64,000 bases of DNA, taken from contig NC_030385.2 in assembly GCF_001625215.2 (NCBI RefSeq), positions 36,605,598 to 36,669,597 on the forward strand, written 5' to 3'. A program made the position numbers and the translations under genes. A model generated the notes under the pieces. The model was not told where the DNA came from, did no database searches, and saw only the letters and a program-made list of their open reading frames with translations. The DNA comes from Daucus carota subsp. sativus (Eukaryota > Streptophyta > Magnoliopsida > Apiales > Apiaceae). Below, one piece after another: positions 40,060 to 51,046 of the stretch (the stretch's first letter is position 1; each line of letters starts with the position of its first letter).

Positions 40060-41300
40060 TGTAATAACCCTAAGCAACCAAATTGGCTTGTCCCTCGTAA
40101 CAGAGCCAAAAACATCCAGTTGGAATCTGAATACCCGACAAGTACTAGGTATAGAATTGTCTTTAGGTCAGGGTATCAGAATCCGCACAATCTGCTTTCA
40201 AACTGATTGAGATCATCTTGCTGTGCAATCACTCAATCTGGATCCCTTTAAGAGCTTCTAAATCTTCCTCTAGTTTCACTTCATATTGAAACTCAAAGAA
40301 ATAACATCTTTTTACAATAGCTCTCCTAGTCTTCACTTCACCGTTCGGAACATTTAAGAACTAGAACCCGGGAATGATATTGACTCCAAACCCTTTGTCT
40401 AAGCAGATACGTTCTTGATATGTCCTGTTCATCTTCAATGTGGTGTTGAGTTTGACTAGTGGATCCACCAAATGCTCCCCCTAAGCTGTTGCTGGGATCT
40501 CCTTAATAATCCTTATCCTTGCAAAGAGATTCTGCTTGGATCTGAATCATTATTATACCAATAATATCACCTTTAACAGCTTGGAGCAAAGTGTCGTTCA
40601 ATGTCCTGTCTAGACTTACAATCACCTTCTGTTGATTAATCACAATCACCCTGTAGACTGTAGACTCCATAGAGTAGCCGAGGAAAGTATTCTTTGATCT
40701 TCAAATGCAAGACTTTCAAAGAGGCATTTTCCTCCAAACACATACCAAAAGTTAGTGTTTGCTTCTGATTGGCTACTGACAAGAATGGTGTCTTTCTGGA
40801 TTTATCAATGATCAGGGTTCATCTTGATCAACCTTCATTTGTGACGTCTTGTCCTTCGAACACATACGAACAACACGAAAGAATCTAGAGTAGTCAATGA
40901 TCATCGCAAAAAGATATTTGGCTTGTTTTAGACATGACATCAACTGATCCGTAGAAATCCATACGTATCATCTGAAGCGGCTCAGTAATGTTAGTCATAT
41001 CTTTGCTTCTGTGCGATGCTCCTTCGACTTCCCTATTGACATACCTCATAATCTTCATCCATATTGAATTCCAGATGAGGTAGTCCTCTCATCAATTCTC
41101 TTCTTACTAATAAAAAGAGCTACTTGTTTTGACATACAAGTTTGAGAGCTTCAAGTGCCATAGCTAATACTCATCTGATGAGGCTTCACTATCAAAACAG
41201 CTCACTCCATCTTCAGTTGAAGTTCCATATTAGCCACGAGCAAATTCACATCCTTCCTGATTTAAGATAAAACACTATTCCATGAACTGACATAATGTCC
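40060..41300 (-). pseudogene. Decayed Copia pol (pre-integrase, integrase, start of RT)
   Basis: Short in-frame islands broken by stops and frame changes. Around 41300-41000 the pre-integrase zinc-finger region (LWHLKLSNL, MRGLPHLEF); around 41000-40850 the integrase start (EPLQMIRMDFYGSVDV, then DYSRFFRVV in a neighbouring frame). Around 40120-40060 there is a trace of the conserved block just before RT (VTRDK). Family assignment comes from remembered Copia consensus and could be tested by translated search. Nothing functional can be made from it. Confidence 0.7.
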
Positions 41301-43499
41301 TTTGTCAGAGAACCGTCTGATACTAGGAATGTGTGTTTTGACTCCTTGCAAGAAAGATATGCTTCCATGATGACATTCCAGGAAAACAGGCATGTCCCGT
41401 AAGAGAATCTTTGTTGTCATCTTTCAAAGATTATTGACGGAACTGCTCACATGATCACATTTGCTAATAGGTTACTTTTGGTGAATATATGATTTCAGCT
41501 ACTCAGCAAACAGAGTGCACCAAAAATCATATGGAACATATGTAACCTGCAATCACAAATGGAAAGAGTTCTATGGTCCCCAATCATAACTGGGTCCGGA
41601 TGGATTAGAGATTTTTCTTTAACAATGGTAACAACAAAAGCAACCTTAACATGCTAATTCTTATCTAGACATTGCCCTAATGTGATTCTCAAACATGCTT
41701 TTCTAAAATCAATGCAAGTACAAAGACATGCATTCATGACATGAAAATAAGCAGACATGATGTTGAATACACATGGCAAACAATCAAAGATAAGACAAGA
41801 GCAAGACAGGCAGTTATGCAATTCAGAAGATTCAGTACTCTCTACTTAAACCAATTAACACAAGTGCAACAGGTAGCAAGTAGAATTACAGATATTCAAT
41901 AATCTCCTAAAAGCATAATGATCATAGACAAATCAATAATCACATTATCAATTCATACTAATCCCACTCTATTGTTATATGGCATTATACTATCTCTATT
42001 ACCTAAGTCAGTTTTAGATCTAACATGAAGTTCTAAAAGTTCTACTGACACAAGGTAGACATTCCATCATAGAACAAATAAATTCCTTAACAAACAATTC
42101 AGATTAGATAAGCAAATCTAATTGTACTAGGGAATCTGAAAGTAAATGTTTTAACAAAGTTATATATGCTAGGAACATAACCCCTAAAACTAAGAGTTGT
42201 TTTCCAAAGGAAAGCTTCTAATCTCACCATAGCAAATAATCAAATCCTAAATATTCATACACATGTTAAGAATCTGCTAAAGACACATGCACAAGATTAT
42301 CATCAAGCCTAGTAACTAGAACAGTCATCTAGCATACCAGTTTAACATTTTCTACTGTGATGCTATCATGCTTGTACTTGTGTGTTAAACAATTCTACTC
42401 AGAGATTTATAACATGCTTTGAATATAAAGGAATATGTATTGCATAGTTAGAAAGAATTCATACCTGAGATGTGCGAGTTGAGTCATCTTCAGAGAATGC
42501 TAGGATAGCCAGATAACCATAATCATCCTTCTCATTAGCAATTGATCCATCTCACACCTTTCCTAAAATAGCATAAGAACTTGTTGTGATGTTTCTTTCA
42601 AAACATCCACTTGAATTTCAGACAAGCCCTATCATCCTTGTTTGTCGAGGCTTCAAATATATATAGCAACCCTCTTTTGCTAAAGATACCAAAAATATTG
42701 TGTGCGCTGACCAACTCAGTTTTCAAACAGCCTGTTGAATTGAACCCTGAAGAGTCTCCACTTGAAACCAATGGATTCCATCTGAATCTGACATGACTAA
42801 ACCTCTCAGACAATGTTATGCTAATCCTTGAAGTTCTGTCCTCACATTCTTCAAAAGTGTTAACTTTCGTCGACGTGAGCTTCCTCAAATTCAGTAGTTA
42901 CAAACTCTTCTGTTCAATCCTAAGGTTCTGACATAAATGCACGAAACTGATTTGGTGCGGTAGTAACTCAATAATTATATCCTTAAACCTCCACAGTTCT
43001 CTGTCTTTTGTTCAGTTGATTCTGGATGGATTTAGCATTGATACAATTCACTAGGTAATTGTATATCCCTGAATCACTGAGTTAGATTGAAATCCCTTGA
43101 AGATTCTTCTGCAAAAACTTCTCTTTTTCCTACTACTAGTGGTGCCATTCAAAGTTGACATTCCGAGCCCTGGGAAGATGCACTCATAAAGCAAGTTCCC
43201 ATCCTGATCTGGTGATCTGATAATCAAGTAGGAGTAATTACTCAGATCAAGGCCTGAAGTACCTTCTTCAAAATCCACTATTAGTAGTACCAAATTAGTC
43301 TTCAATAGAATCTTCTTCGAATCACAATCATCTTTGTCGAACATAGAAAACTGCTTCTAATAATCCTTTGAGTAATCAATTGGATTGGGTCATCAATGTA
43401 CTTCCATTACCGGTTCTGAGAATCTGGTATTTGAAAACCCGGTGTTTGTCTTGTAATCTGTCAGCCTGATCTGTCTCAACTAAATGTCAATCTGATTTG

Positions 43500-44180
43500 T
43501 CTTGGAGTAGAATAATTAAAAAGGTTACGGGACACTTGATTATTTAAACTAAGTTTAAATTATAGAGAAAATAAATTTAAAAAAAGTTTTAAAAGATGAA
43601 AGAAAATAAAGTATAAAATAAGCTTAGTCAAATCTATAAAATAAATTTAATTATATTTAAAAAATAAATTCAAATAAATTCATAATAAACTGAAAAGTTT
43701 AGAATAAATTTATTTCAAATTCATTTAGTAAATATATTAAAATTTATTGTATAAATTTAATTTTTGAAAATATTCAAGTGTCTCGTCTCCAATTAAATCA
43801 TAGCTTCCAGAACAAACTAAATTGAACCCTTGAACTTGAACTTATATCCATAATCAGTTAAATCCTCTTAAATTTATATTCTAGATTTTAACTTAAATTT
43901 AAATCATAAACTATACAAATTTAGATAATAAATTTATAAAAATTTATGATAAGCTTGGTAAAGTCTAAGAGTAAACTTTACAAGTCTAAAATAAATTTAA
44001 ACAAATTTAATAATTGAATTTGGTAAAGTTTATAAAGTAAATTTAATTAGGTTTATAAAATAAATTTAATTAATTCATAATAAACTCAATTAATAAGTTT
44101 AAAATAAATTAAGTCAAATTTATAAAATAAACTTATTAAAATTTAAAGTATAAATTTATAAGTCCTGGTCCAAAGTTCAG
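43500..44180. other. AT-rich A-runs inside the Copia element
   Basis: Low-complexity sequence of TAAATTTA/AAATAAATTTAA type between the PBS side and the unrecognised former gag region. No coding signal. Confidence 0.5.
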
Positions 44181-44319
44181 TATCCGACGGATAATCCTTG
44201 CTTAGGCCTACAGACAAATTCAGCAACACAAACCGGAAGAACATTTCCCTTAATCAAATATCAAAAGCTAGGTTCTTGATTTTCCGTACGATAAGGATCC
44301 TGATTTGTATATCAATCAA

Positions 44320-44335
44320 CCTCGCTCTGATACCA
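44320..44335 (-). other. Primer-binding site (initiator Met-tRNA type)
   Basis: The minus strand reads TGGTATCAGAGCGAGG two bases inside the LTR, the usual PBS complementary to the 3' end of plant initiator tRNA-Met. This fixes the element's orientation as minus. Confidence 0.88.
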
Positions 44336-44337
44336 AT

Positions 44338-45976
44338 TGTTAGGTCCAAAGTATCGTAGAAGGGGGGGTTGAATACGATACTCACTACAATTTAAAATTC
44401 TTTCGAATCTTGCGGATAAACAAATTGCAGTTCTGTAATGGGTTTCGTGTTCCGGATATTTATTGGGTCGGTTTCTGAGGATATGAAAATATTAAACCAA
44501 CACACAATATTTTCCAAGGTATATCTGTATATTGATAAATACCTCGAAGGGTGCTATAAATCCAAACCCGAAGGTTGGCTACAATGGCTACTACTACTTA
44601 CACTCACAAACCCTAGCTTCTAAATATATATATAATACAAAACTAAGCTAGAGTTTATTTGTGTGTAGTAGTGTGCAAGGCACAAAGCCATTCCACCATA
44701 AAGGTGGTGGAGAGTGTTACAAATGATAACAAAATCCATGGGTATTTATAGGCTTTTCATAAACTAACCATGGTTAACGAGTTCGTCCTGGACGACTTGA
44801 GTTCGTCCTGGACGGATTCGTTTTATAAAAATAAAACTAACTCCAAGTGCATACCAAAGTTGCGCCACTGACCAGTGGTAGTCAAACCTTGCGCTTTGAC
44901 TTCATCATAGTATATGATTTGTAATACTTAGAATAAATTCTAAGTTGTGCTAACTTGAGAGGTCAAACATGGCGCCTTACATGGTCAATGGTTGCGCCAG
45001 GAAGTAGTAGAGTGCAGGAGTCAAAGTTTGCGCCCTTCTTGGTCAAACATTGCGCCTTACCATTGTGACATCAGTACATGTGACTTAGAAGAAATTCTAA
45101 GTGAATTTTCTGTGTCATTGTGACTTGGAGTCGCAAACTTTGACCAGTCAAAGTTTGCGCCCCAAGTTGCGCTTGTACATCATATGCAGTGTGTGGTACT
45201 TAGAATTAAAACCAAGGAGTTTTGCTGGGGTTGACCTGAGTCAAAGTTTGCGCTTTGACTCTTGGTCAAACCTTGCGCTGGGTGCTCCTGTGAAATGCCT
45301 TAGACAAATTCCATGTTTTGATCTTGCTTCTTGTTTTGTATACTAATTAAATATACATATATATATAAATAATTGTGTTAACTTAATTACTTGAATTATT
45401 TAAATTCAAATAATTCACAATTAATATATATATATATATATCTAATTAATAAGATCCTTTTGGCAATATATCCTGGAGCAGCTCGATTGACTTGATCAAT
45501 TAATTCGTTGGTCGAATTCACTGAATACTTTCGTACGTCCTGACGTCCTGTGCACTGGTCTGGTTCACGAACGACTCGAACTGAAATAATTCTTTGAATC
45601 CTTTGCTTGATAATAAACTTGATCAGTCATTCCGGGTTAGTTTATGCTTCAGTTTGTTGATTATAAATAACCAACCAAGATATATAGAAATATCTTGCTT
45701 CAGGGGTTGCACTGAAATCTTTCGAGTACTTGGACAACATCTTCATTGCTTCCACAATCTTGAATACTTCAATCCTTATTCTTCACCGAGGCATGAACAT
45801 ATTAATGAACTTCTTCCAGTGAACTTATTCCTTCAAGACTGTAGATGGCTTCTTCAACCTTTGTCTTCGTATCTTCCGATTCCGGTGCAGGCGTAGTGTT
45901 ATTTACTTGTCCTGTTCTATTGTTGAGTTATCATCCCTATGTAACAGATAGGGTTGTCTTTACATTTAGACTTACA
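44338..45976 (-). repeat. LTR (5' LTR in element orientation)
   Basis: 1639 bp, reads as identical to 33486-35124, including the U3 motif cluster and the TATA box. Ends TG...CA. Confidence 0.95.
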
Positions 45977-45981
45977 AAACA
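45977..45981. repeat. Target-site duplication, right (AAACA)
   Basis: Five bases identical to 33481-33485. Confidence 0.9.
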
Positions 45982-46019
45982 TGTTCCACATATATTTAAT
46001 ATTAAGTCTTGAATTCTTA

Positions 46020-47710
46020 ATTGAACACCTCTAAGAACGATTTCGATGTCACAGTTTACACTTCCTTGGCGAACACCTTAAGGAATCTCCCGATCATAAT
46101 TTGCCACCTTCAACCACCTTACTAGAACAAGATTTTTGAACGTGAAATTTTTATCATGTGTCTAAGAACACCTTAAGGAATCTTGTCAATATAAGTTAAT
46201 AAAAAAGTATAAATTAGTTAGTAAAATATACTATATATAACGGTTCGAACGAATGAGATTTTCTAATTAAATCATAATAGCAATAAATACAGGAGATTTT
46301 GCGGATGCTACAAGTAGAACTTTATTGATATTAATTATAAGAATTTTTTTTCCTGTGAGTTTCTAATGATCACTTTATAAAATCTTGTGAAAATAAATTA
46401 GTAATTTAATATTCAAAAATTATAATTTTGTCAATAAAAATATTATTACGTTAACGAAATGATGAGATTCTCTTCTTTAAACCATAATATTAATAAATAC
46501 AAGAGGTTTTGCAGATATTAGTAGTTGAACTTTGTTGATATTATTGCAATTTTAATCTTTTTCAAATATTAATATTTAATTGTTCTTATCACCTTCATGA
46601 ACACGCTACTGAATCTCCGTATAAATATTATGAGGAAAAATAATATTTTTAGATCTCTCATTAGAACCTTAATATCTGAGAACACCTTAATGAATCTCCA
46701 TATTAATAAAAATAATACACTCTATTATTTTTTTTTTTAATACACAACTATGTATTTTTATTATGTGGCTACCGTAACACCTTAAAGAATCTTTACAAAA
46801 GAAAATATTGAATTAATACTTCAAAATTTTAAATTATTATGTAAAATAATTTATAAAGATATCGCAGCACGCAGGACATTTAATGAAATAATTTATTTTT
46901 TTAATTTTACCATCTAATATTAAATAAAACACAACGGTGCAATTTTTAACGTATGTGTAAGTAACATCTTAAAATTAGTAAGAAAGAAAAAAATTAAACA
47001 TATAAATTATTCAATAAAATATGTTACATTGGTGAAAAACTCATGGATTATTTAAATATTATTGAAATTATTTTAAAAAAATTATATCTAATCATCTAAA
47101 ATTTTAATAAAACAAGATATTTGAAGTGAACTTATTATCCTATGTCTAAGCAACACTTTAAAGAATCTTGTAAAACAAGAGGTTTTGCAGATATTACTAG
47201 TAAAACTTTTTTGATATTATTGTAATATTAATTTTCTTTAAATATTAATATGTAAATATCACCTTCATGAACACGTTATGGAATCTCCGGTATAAATTTT
47301 TACTTTTAAAAAAAATGTTGTTGAATATCTATATATATAATCAAAAAGAAAAAAAATAAATTTGAAAATATAAATTATTCAATAAGTTGTGTTATATTGG
47401 TGAATAACTCATTGATTAATATAATTCTTATTGAAATAGTTTAAAATATTTATACTTTGTCATCGAACTTTTATTAAAACAAGATATTTGGTATTGAAGT
47501 TTTTATCCTGCGTGTAAGGAACACCTTAAAAAATCTTGTGAATTTTAATATTAAAATAATAATAAATACAGGAGATTTTGCGGACACTACAAATAGAACC
47601 TTATTGATATCGTGATAATTTTTATTTTTTGATTTTAATATTAAAATATAATTATTATTATCACTTTCACGAACACGTTATGGAATCTCCATATAAATTA
47701 AGTGTTTCAC
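46020..47710. repeat. Diverged array of recurring boxes in AT-rich sequence
   Basis: Three boxes recur. Box C, GAACACCTTAAGGAATCT, at about 46072, 46164, 46675, 46769, 47148 and 47518. Box A, GGAGATTTTGCGGA, at about 46291, 46501, 47178 and 47570. Box B, CACCTTCATGAACACG then GAATCTCC, at about 46590, 47260 and 47661. The spacers are AT-rich and much less alike. It lies between the Copia element and the right end of the Mutator-like element. Origin unknown. Confidence 0.65.
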
Positions 47711-48774
47711 TAATATATTATGTTTCAAATTTTTTAACATTAAAAATATTTATGCTATATTAATTATTATTATATTATTTTTTAACTATATTTAATATTC
47801 TACTAAAAAATTTATTAGATGTTCCGAAAATCGGTCATATATAATATTTAATTTTGTAATGTGTTCTTTTCAATTAAAGTTGAATTTAATTTTAAATAAT
47901 TTAGTGATTCATTGTTAAAGATTCTACTAAGTGAGACATTAAACTTTCTATGTAATGACAAATTTTTAATAATATTATTAAAATTGTAATACGGGTTCTA
48001 TGAATAAATGTTACATTAATTATTGTGATATAAAATTTAATGTGTTTTTCAATAAATATTTTGATTTTTAAGTTTTATGCATTTTCACTCATCTTATAAA
48101 GACTTATTTTGGTGTTCAACTATAAAAATTCATTTAGATATTATAGTATAAGATTCAATATTTATTATCTTATAAATATAAAGCGTATTATTTATTTAAA
48201 ATAAAAATTCTCTTAAGACTATAAAATATTTAAAATAGTACAATTCTGGGTGTACTTATGAACTCAACGAAGAACATTAATAAGAACACTAAATCCTGTC
48301 ACTCGTGTGATTTGCAGAGTCATATTTTGGATTCATTAATCACTTTAAGAACACGATCACTTAATTGAGCATTTTATCTTAGTCATGTAGCATCATCAAT
48401 TTATTAGAAAAAATAACTGAAACAAATTATAAGGTAAGTAATTAATGACATTAATGAATATAGCTGATATATGGGAAGCCTGATATATGCAAGCGATTGC
48501 TTGAGCTGGTGAATCTTTGAAATCATTACAAATCTTATCAAAAAAGGAAATATACTGATTGGATACATAAATTGTATACAAAACAATACGTATACTTTTG
48601 GTTTCACTATACTACCCTTGCTGTATTAAATGAGAATAAATAGAAGTTAATATTTGATTTATCTGGACCACAGGATCAAATTTTCATCAATGGTTAGATT
48701 CAGGTCTCTCAGGTCTCTCGCTAGTATCCGGTCTTTTTTGAACCTCCCCCTATATGTATATATATATATATATA

Positions 48775-49199
48775 GGGTAGCACTCCATAGCATACACTCT
48801 TGTATGGAGTTACGTAGCACATCATTATAAATATATACATAATATATATTCTATTATATTTTTTTATGAAATATAATTGCAAATTTTGATTATTAAACCG
48901 AAAACGAAGTTATACAATTTTTTTATTCCAAAGATCATCTAAAATTATGCAATATCTCAACATGATTCTATAACAGAATAATAATCATCCAGAATTATTC
49001 TGTTGTAGAATCAGTTTCGAAAATATACTTTTTTAATCAAATTTTAAGTGTTAAATTACTTAAAATAGATTTATTTTATAGTATTTTATATTAGAATCAC
49101 GTTTTATATGTATTCTATAACAGAATTTATAATAAAATTGATGATTTATAGTGGCGCGCTATGTAACTCCATATAAGGAGTCCCTCTCTTGAATGTTTG

Positions 49200-49201
<2 letters not shown>
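48775..49201. mobile_element. MITE-like element with imperfect inverted ends
   Basis: A 427-bp segment between two TA microsatellites. Left end GGGTAGCACTCC...TATGGAGTTACGTAGCAC, right end with the complement TATGGAGTTACATAGCGC and an outer GGCAAACATTC. The 18-bp inner arm differs at two positions. Superfamily not assigned. Confidence 0.6.

Positions 49202-49242
<41 letters not shown>
49202..49242. repeat. (TA)n microsatellite
   Basis: About 20 TA units in a row. Confidence 0.98.
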
Positions 49243-49244
<2 letters not shown>

Positions 49245-49340
49245 ATTGGAGAAGGTAATATTTTTGAAAATAAGATTGAAAACTTGGTTATAAATAAAAA
49301 AAAGCGCAAAAGTATATAGTAATGATAAGCGCCTAAAAAG
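49243..49340. repeat. Right arm of the outer inverted repeat
   Basis: Inverse match to 31890-32060, including GGAGAAGGTAATATTTTTGA, AATAAGATTGAAAAC and CGCAAAAGTATATAGTAATG (left arm: TATATACTTTTGTG). Confidence 0.6.
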
Positions 49341-50866
49341 AACCACTGTAAATTACATAAAAGAAATAACAAAAGGAAAAAAAAGATTATCTAAAAAAAA
49401 AAAAAAAAGATTGTAAGAAATCTGGTGGTGGTATCCACGATGACAATATTGACATATACCACATGCTGTGTGTCCACCCTTGAATGGAATAATTTGAGCT
49501 GCCTGGCACGGCCCAGAGAGCCCAGCATGAGCTGTTGAGTACATGAACACCAGTTGCCTATATATATTTCTGTCTCTCTCAACCTAATCTTCATCTATAC
49601 TTGCACACTGTACTAGCTAGTCTCCTACCAACACTAATAGTAGTAGTAGTATTATTTTATATGGAGTAATTTTATTTTTTTATTTAATTTTAGAAATATA
49701 TAGTATGCATGATGTATCTACAGTTGTACTACAGTTGAGGCATACACATTCTCCTAAGGTAAAGCAGCACTATCATCTCTCACTGAAAAGGGTCCTGAGA
49801 AAGGAAAGCTTGAGATAATTTACTTTACCACACTACTACTCTTTTCTGTATATTCTTCTCTCTTTTGCTCACTTTGCTTCCTGTTTCCAGATTTATAAAT
49901 GCAGATCTTCCTTTCTGTCGATAAATTTAATTCTCTTTTGAGACTCTCTCATGTCTCATGTATTAGCATTGCTTAGTTAGTAGCTAATTAGCTAGAGTAA
50001 TGCCACATTATCCTGCTGGTGGATCTACAAATTAATGTGTCTTAATTAGCTAGAGTAATGCCACATTATCTGAAGTCGAAATTGCTGGATTAATGTAAGA
50101 TCGATTTCCCCTTGTACCATGTTACTTGTTAGATTAACCCCCCCTCCCAAAATGTTAAGATATTACACTATTTGTTTATAAGTATTGTATTTAATTAATT
50201 AGCAGGCTAGCTATTATATATACACAGAGAGCTGAGGTTAGTGTTTACAAGTAAGTGAAGTTTAGCGAGCTGTATTAAATTCTTTACTGCAGCATATATG
50301 ATGATTGAACACAAATATACAGCAACATTTGGTGCAGCTACCTGGGTTTTCTTAATTTCAAGAAGAGCTCATATTCTTGTATATAATTAGAAGAACCCAG
50401 AAATAGGTGATAAATGAACGAATGAATTTAGTTAGTATTTCTATTGATTTCCTTTAATTGATGCAAGATTGTTTTCTTAGTTGTTATATCTTATGTTGTT
50501 TCCATTTATTTCAAATTAATATATAGTTTGTTATTTTAGCAATATTCTATATACCATGATGCTTGCTTTTTCTAGTAATTAGGGTTAGGGTTTATGCAAG
50601 AACCAAAACATATACAAAGTGAAGCTAATTGGGCTTGCATTGTAGTAATATCTATTAATATATATATGCAGATGCTTCGGAGGGTTTGAGAAGTTGCATA
50701 TGTTTTGTATGTTTCAAATTTTAATAGAAGAAGCAGCACCCAAGTATATGTTAAGTTATCAGTTCTTCTAGAACCTCAAGGTGTTATCAAATATATTAAG
50801 TTATAAGTTCTCCTGAAACTCAGGGTGTTATCAAGTATGTTAAATTATAAGTTTTCTCCTAAAACT
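49341..50866 (+). promoter_or_regulatory. Region upstream of the MIR319 hairpin
   Basis: No protein gene. A TATA-like TTATATATA at 50213-50221 could start a pri-miRNA with about 600 nt before the hairpin. Two direct copies of TTAGCTAGAGTAATGCCACA lie at about 49986-50012 and 50045-50071. A three-unit degenerate tandem repeat of about 45 bp (GTTATAAGTTCTCC..., ...GGTGTTATCAA) lies at 50745-50866, ending at the base of the hairpin. Confidence 0.45.
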
Positions 50867-51046
50867 GAAAAAGGAGCTTCCTTCAGTCCACTCATGGGCA
50901 GGGCAAAGGATTGAATTAGCTGCCGACTCATTCACTCAAACACAGTAGAAACACGCTACTGGGCTGCTGTGAATGTGTGAATGATGCGGGAGATTAATAT
51001 AACTCCTTTTCTTCTCTTTGCTTGGACTGAAGGGAGCTCCCTTTTC
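50867..51046 (+). ncRNA. MIR319: MIR319 microRNA precursor
   Basis: The mature 21-mer at 51022-51042 (TTGGACTGAAGGGAGCTCCC plus T) is identical to miR319a/b as I remember it. The 5' arm at 50873-50893 (GGAGCTTCCTTCAGTCCACT) is the star strand. The arms pair over the full length of a long stem of about 180 nt. The conserved upper duplex typical of MIR319/MIR159 is also present: CTGCCGACTCATTCACTC on the 5' side (about 50921-50938) against GTGTGAATGATGCGGGAG on the 3' side (about 50975-50992), with a loop around CACAGTAGAAACACGCTACTG. In plants miR319 cuts mRNAs of CIN-type TCP transcription factors and so sets leaf, petal and growth-rate patterns. No target lies in this window. Strand is set by the mature sequence being on the 3' arm. 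Confidence 0.95.

Larger units (their letters stand above)
33486..45976 (-). mobile_element. Sirevirus-like Ty1/Copia LTR retrotransposon, coding region decayed
   Basis: A 12,491-bp element in minus orientation. LTRs are 33486-35124 and 44338-45976 (both 1639 bp; TG...CA ends; 5-bp AAACA duplication). The primer-binding site is at 44320-44335 and the polypurine tract at 35125-35138. On the minus strand, stop- and frameshift-ridden traces of pol appear in Copia order: GAG-pre-integrase and integrase at about 41300-40850 (fragments like LWHLKLSNL, MRGLPHLEF, EPLQMIRMDFYGSVDVMS), then the region before reverse transcriptase at about 40400-40060. No gag, protease or intact RT is seen. The length, a long non-coding stretch before the 3' LTR, and multiple PPT-like repeats point to the Sirevirus (Maximus/SIRE) lineage. 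It must have been mobilised by proteins made elsewhere. Confidence 0.9.
32198..48750. mobile_element. Mutator-like inverted-repeat element, split by the Copia insertion
   Basis: Left end (32198 to about 32262, starting GGGTTGGGTTCTAGGGAGAC) and right end (about 48686-48750, complement starting GGGGGAGGTTC) share ordered blocks GGTTC, AGACC, CGAGAGA, GAGAGACC and ATCT in inverse orientation, roughly 65% identity by eye over 60 bp. Flanking 9-mers (32189-32197 and 48751-48759) are both AT repeats with one mismatch, compatible with but weak evidence for a target duplication. Without the Copia insertion it would be about 4.1 kb. I recognise no transposase. Low-complexity open frames inside (about 32930-33420 and 48400-48600) could be captured or decayed exons. 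Confidence 0.5.

Noticed and set aside
42598..43344. Minus-strand open frames of about 95 codons in the former gag position
   Set aside because: No zinc knuckle or other Copia gag feature; cannot be told from chance.
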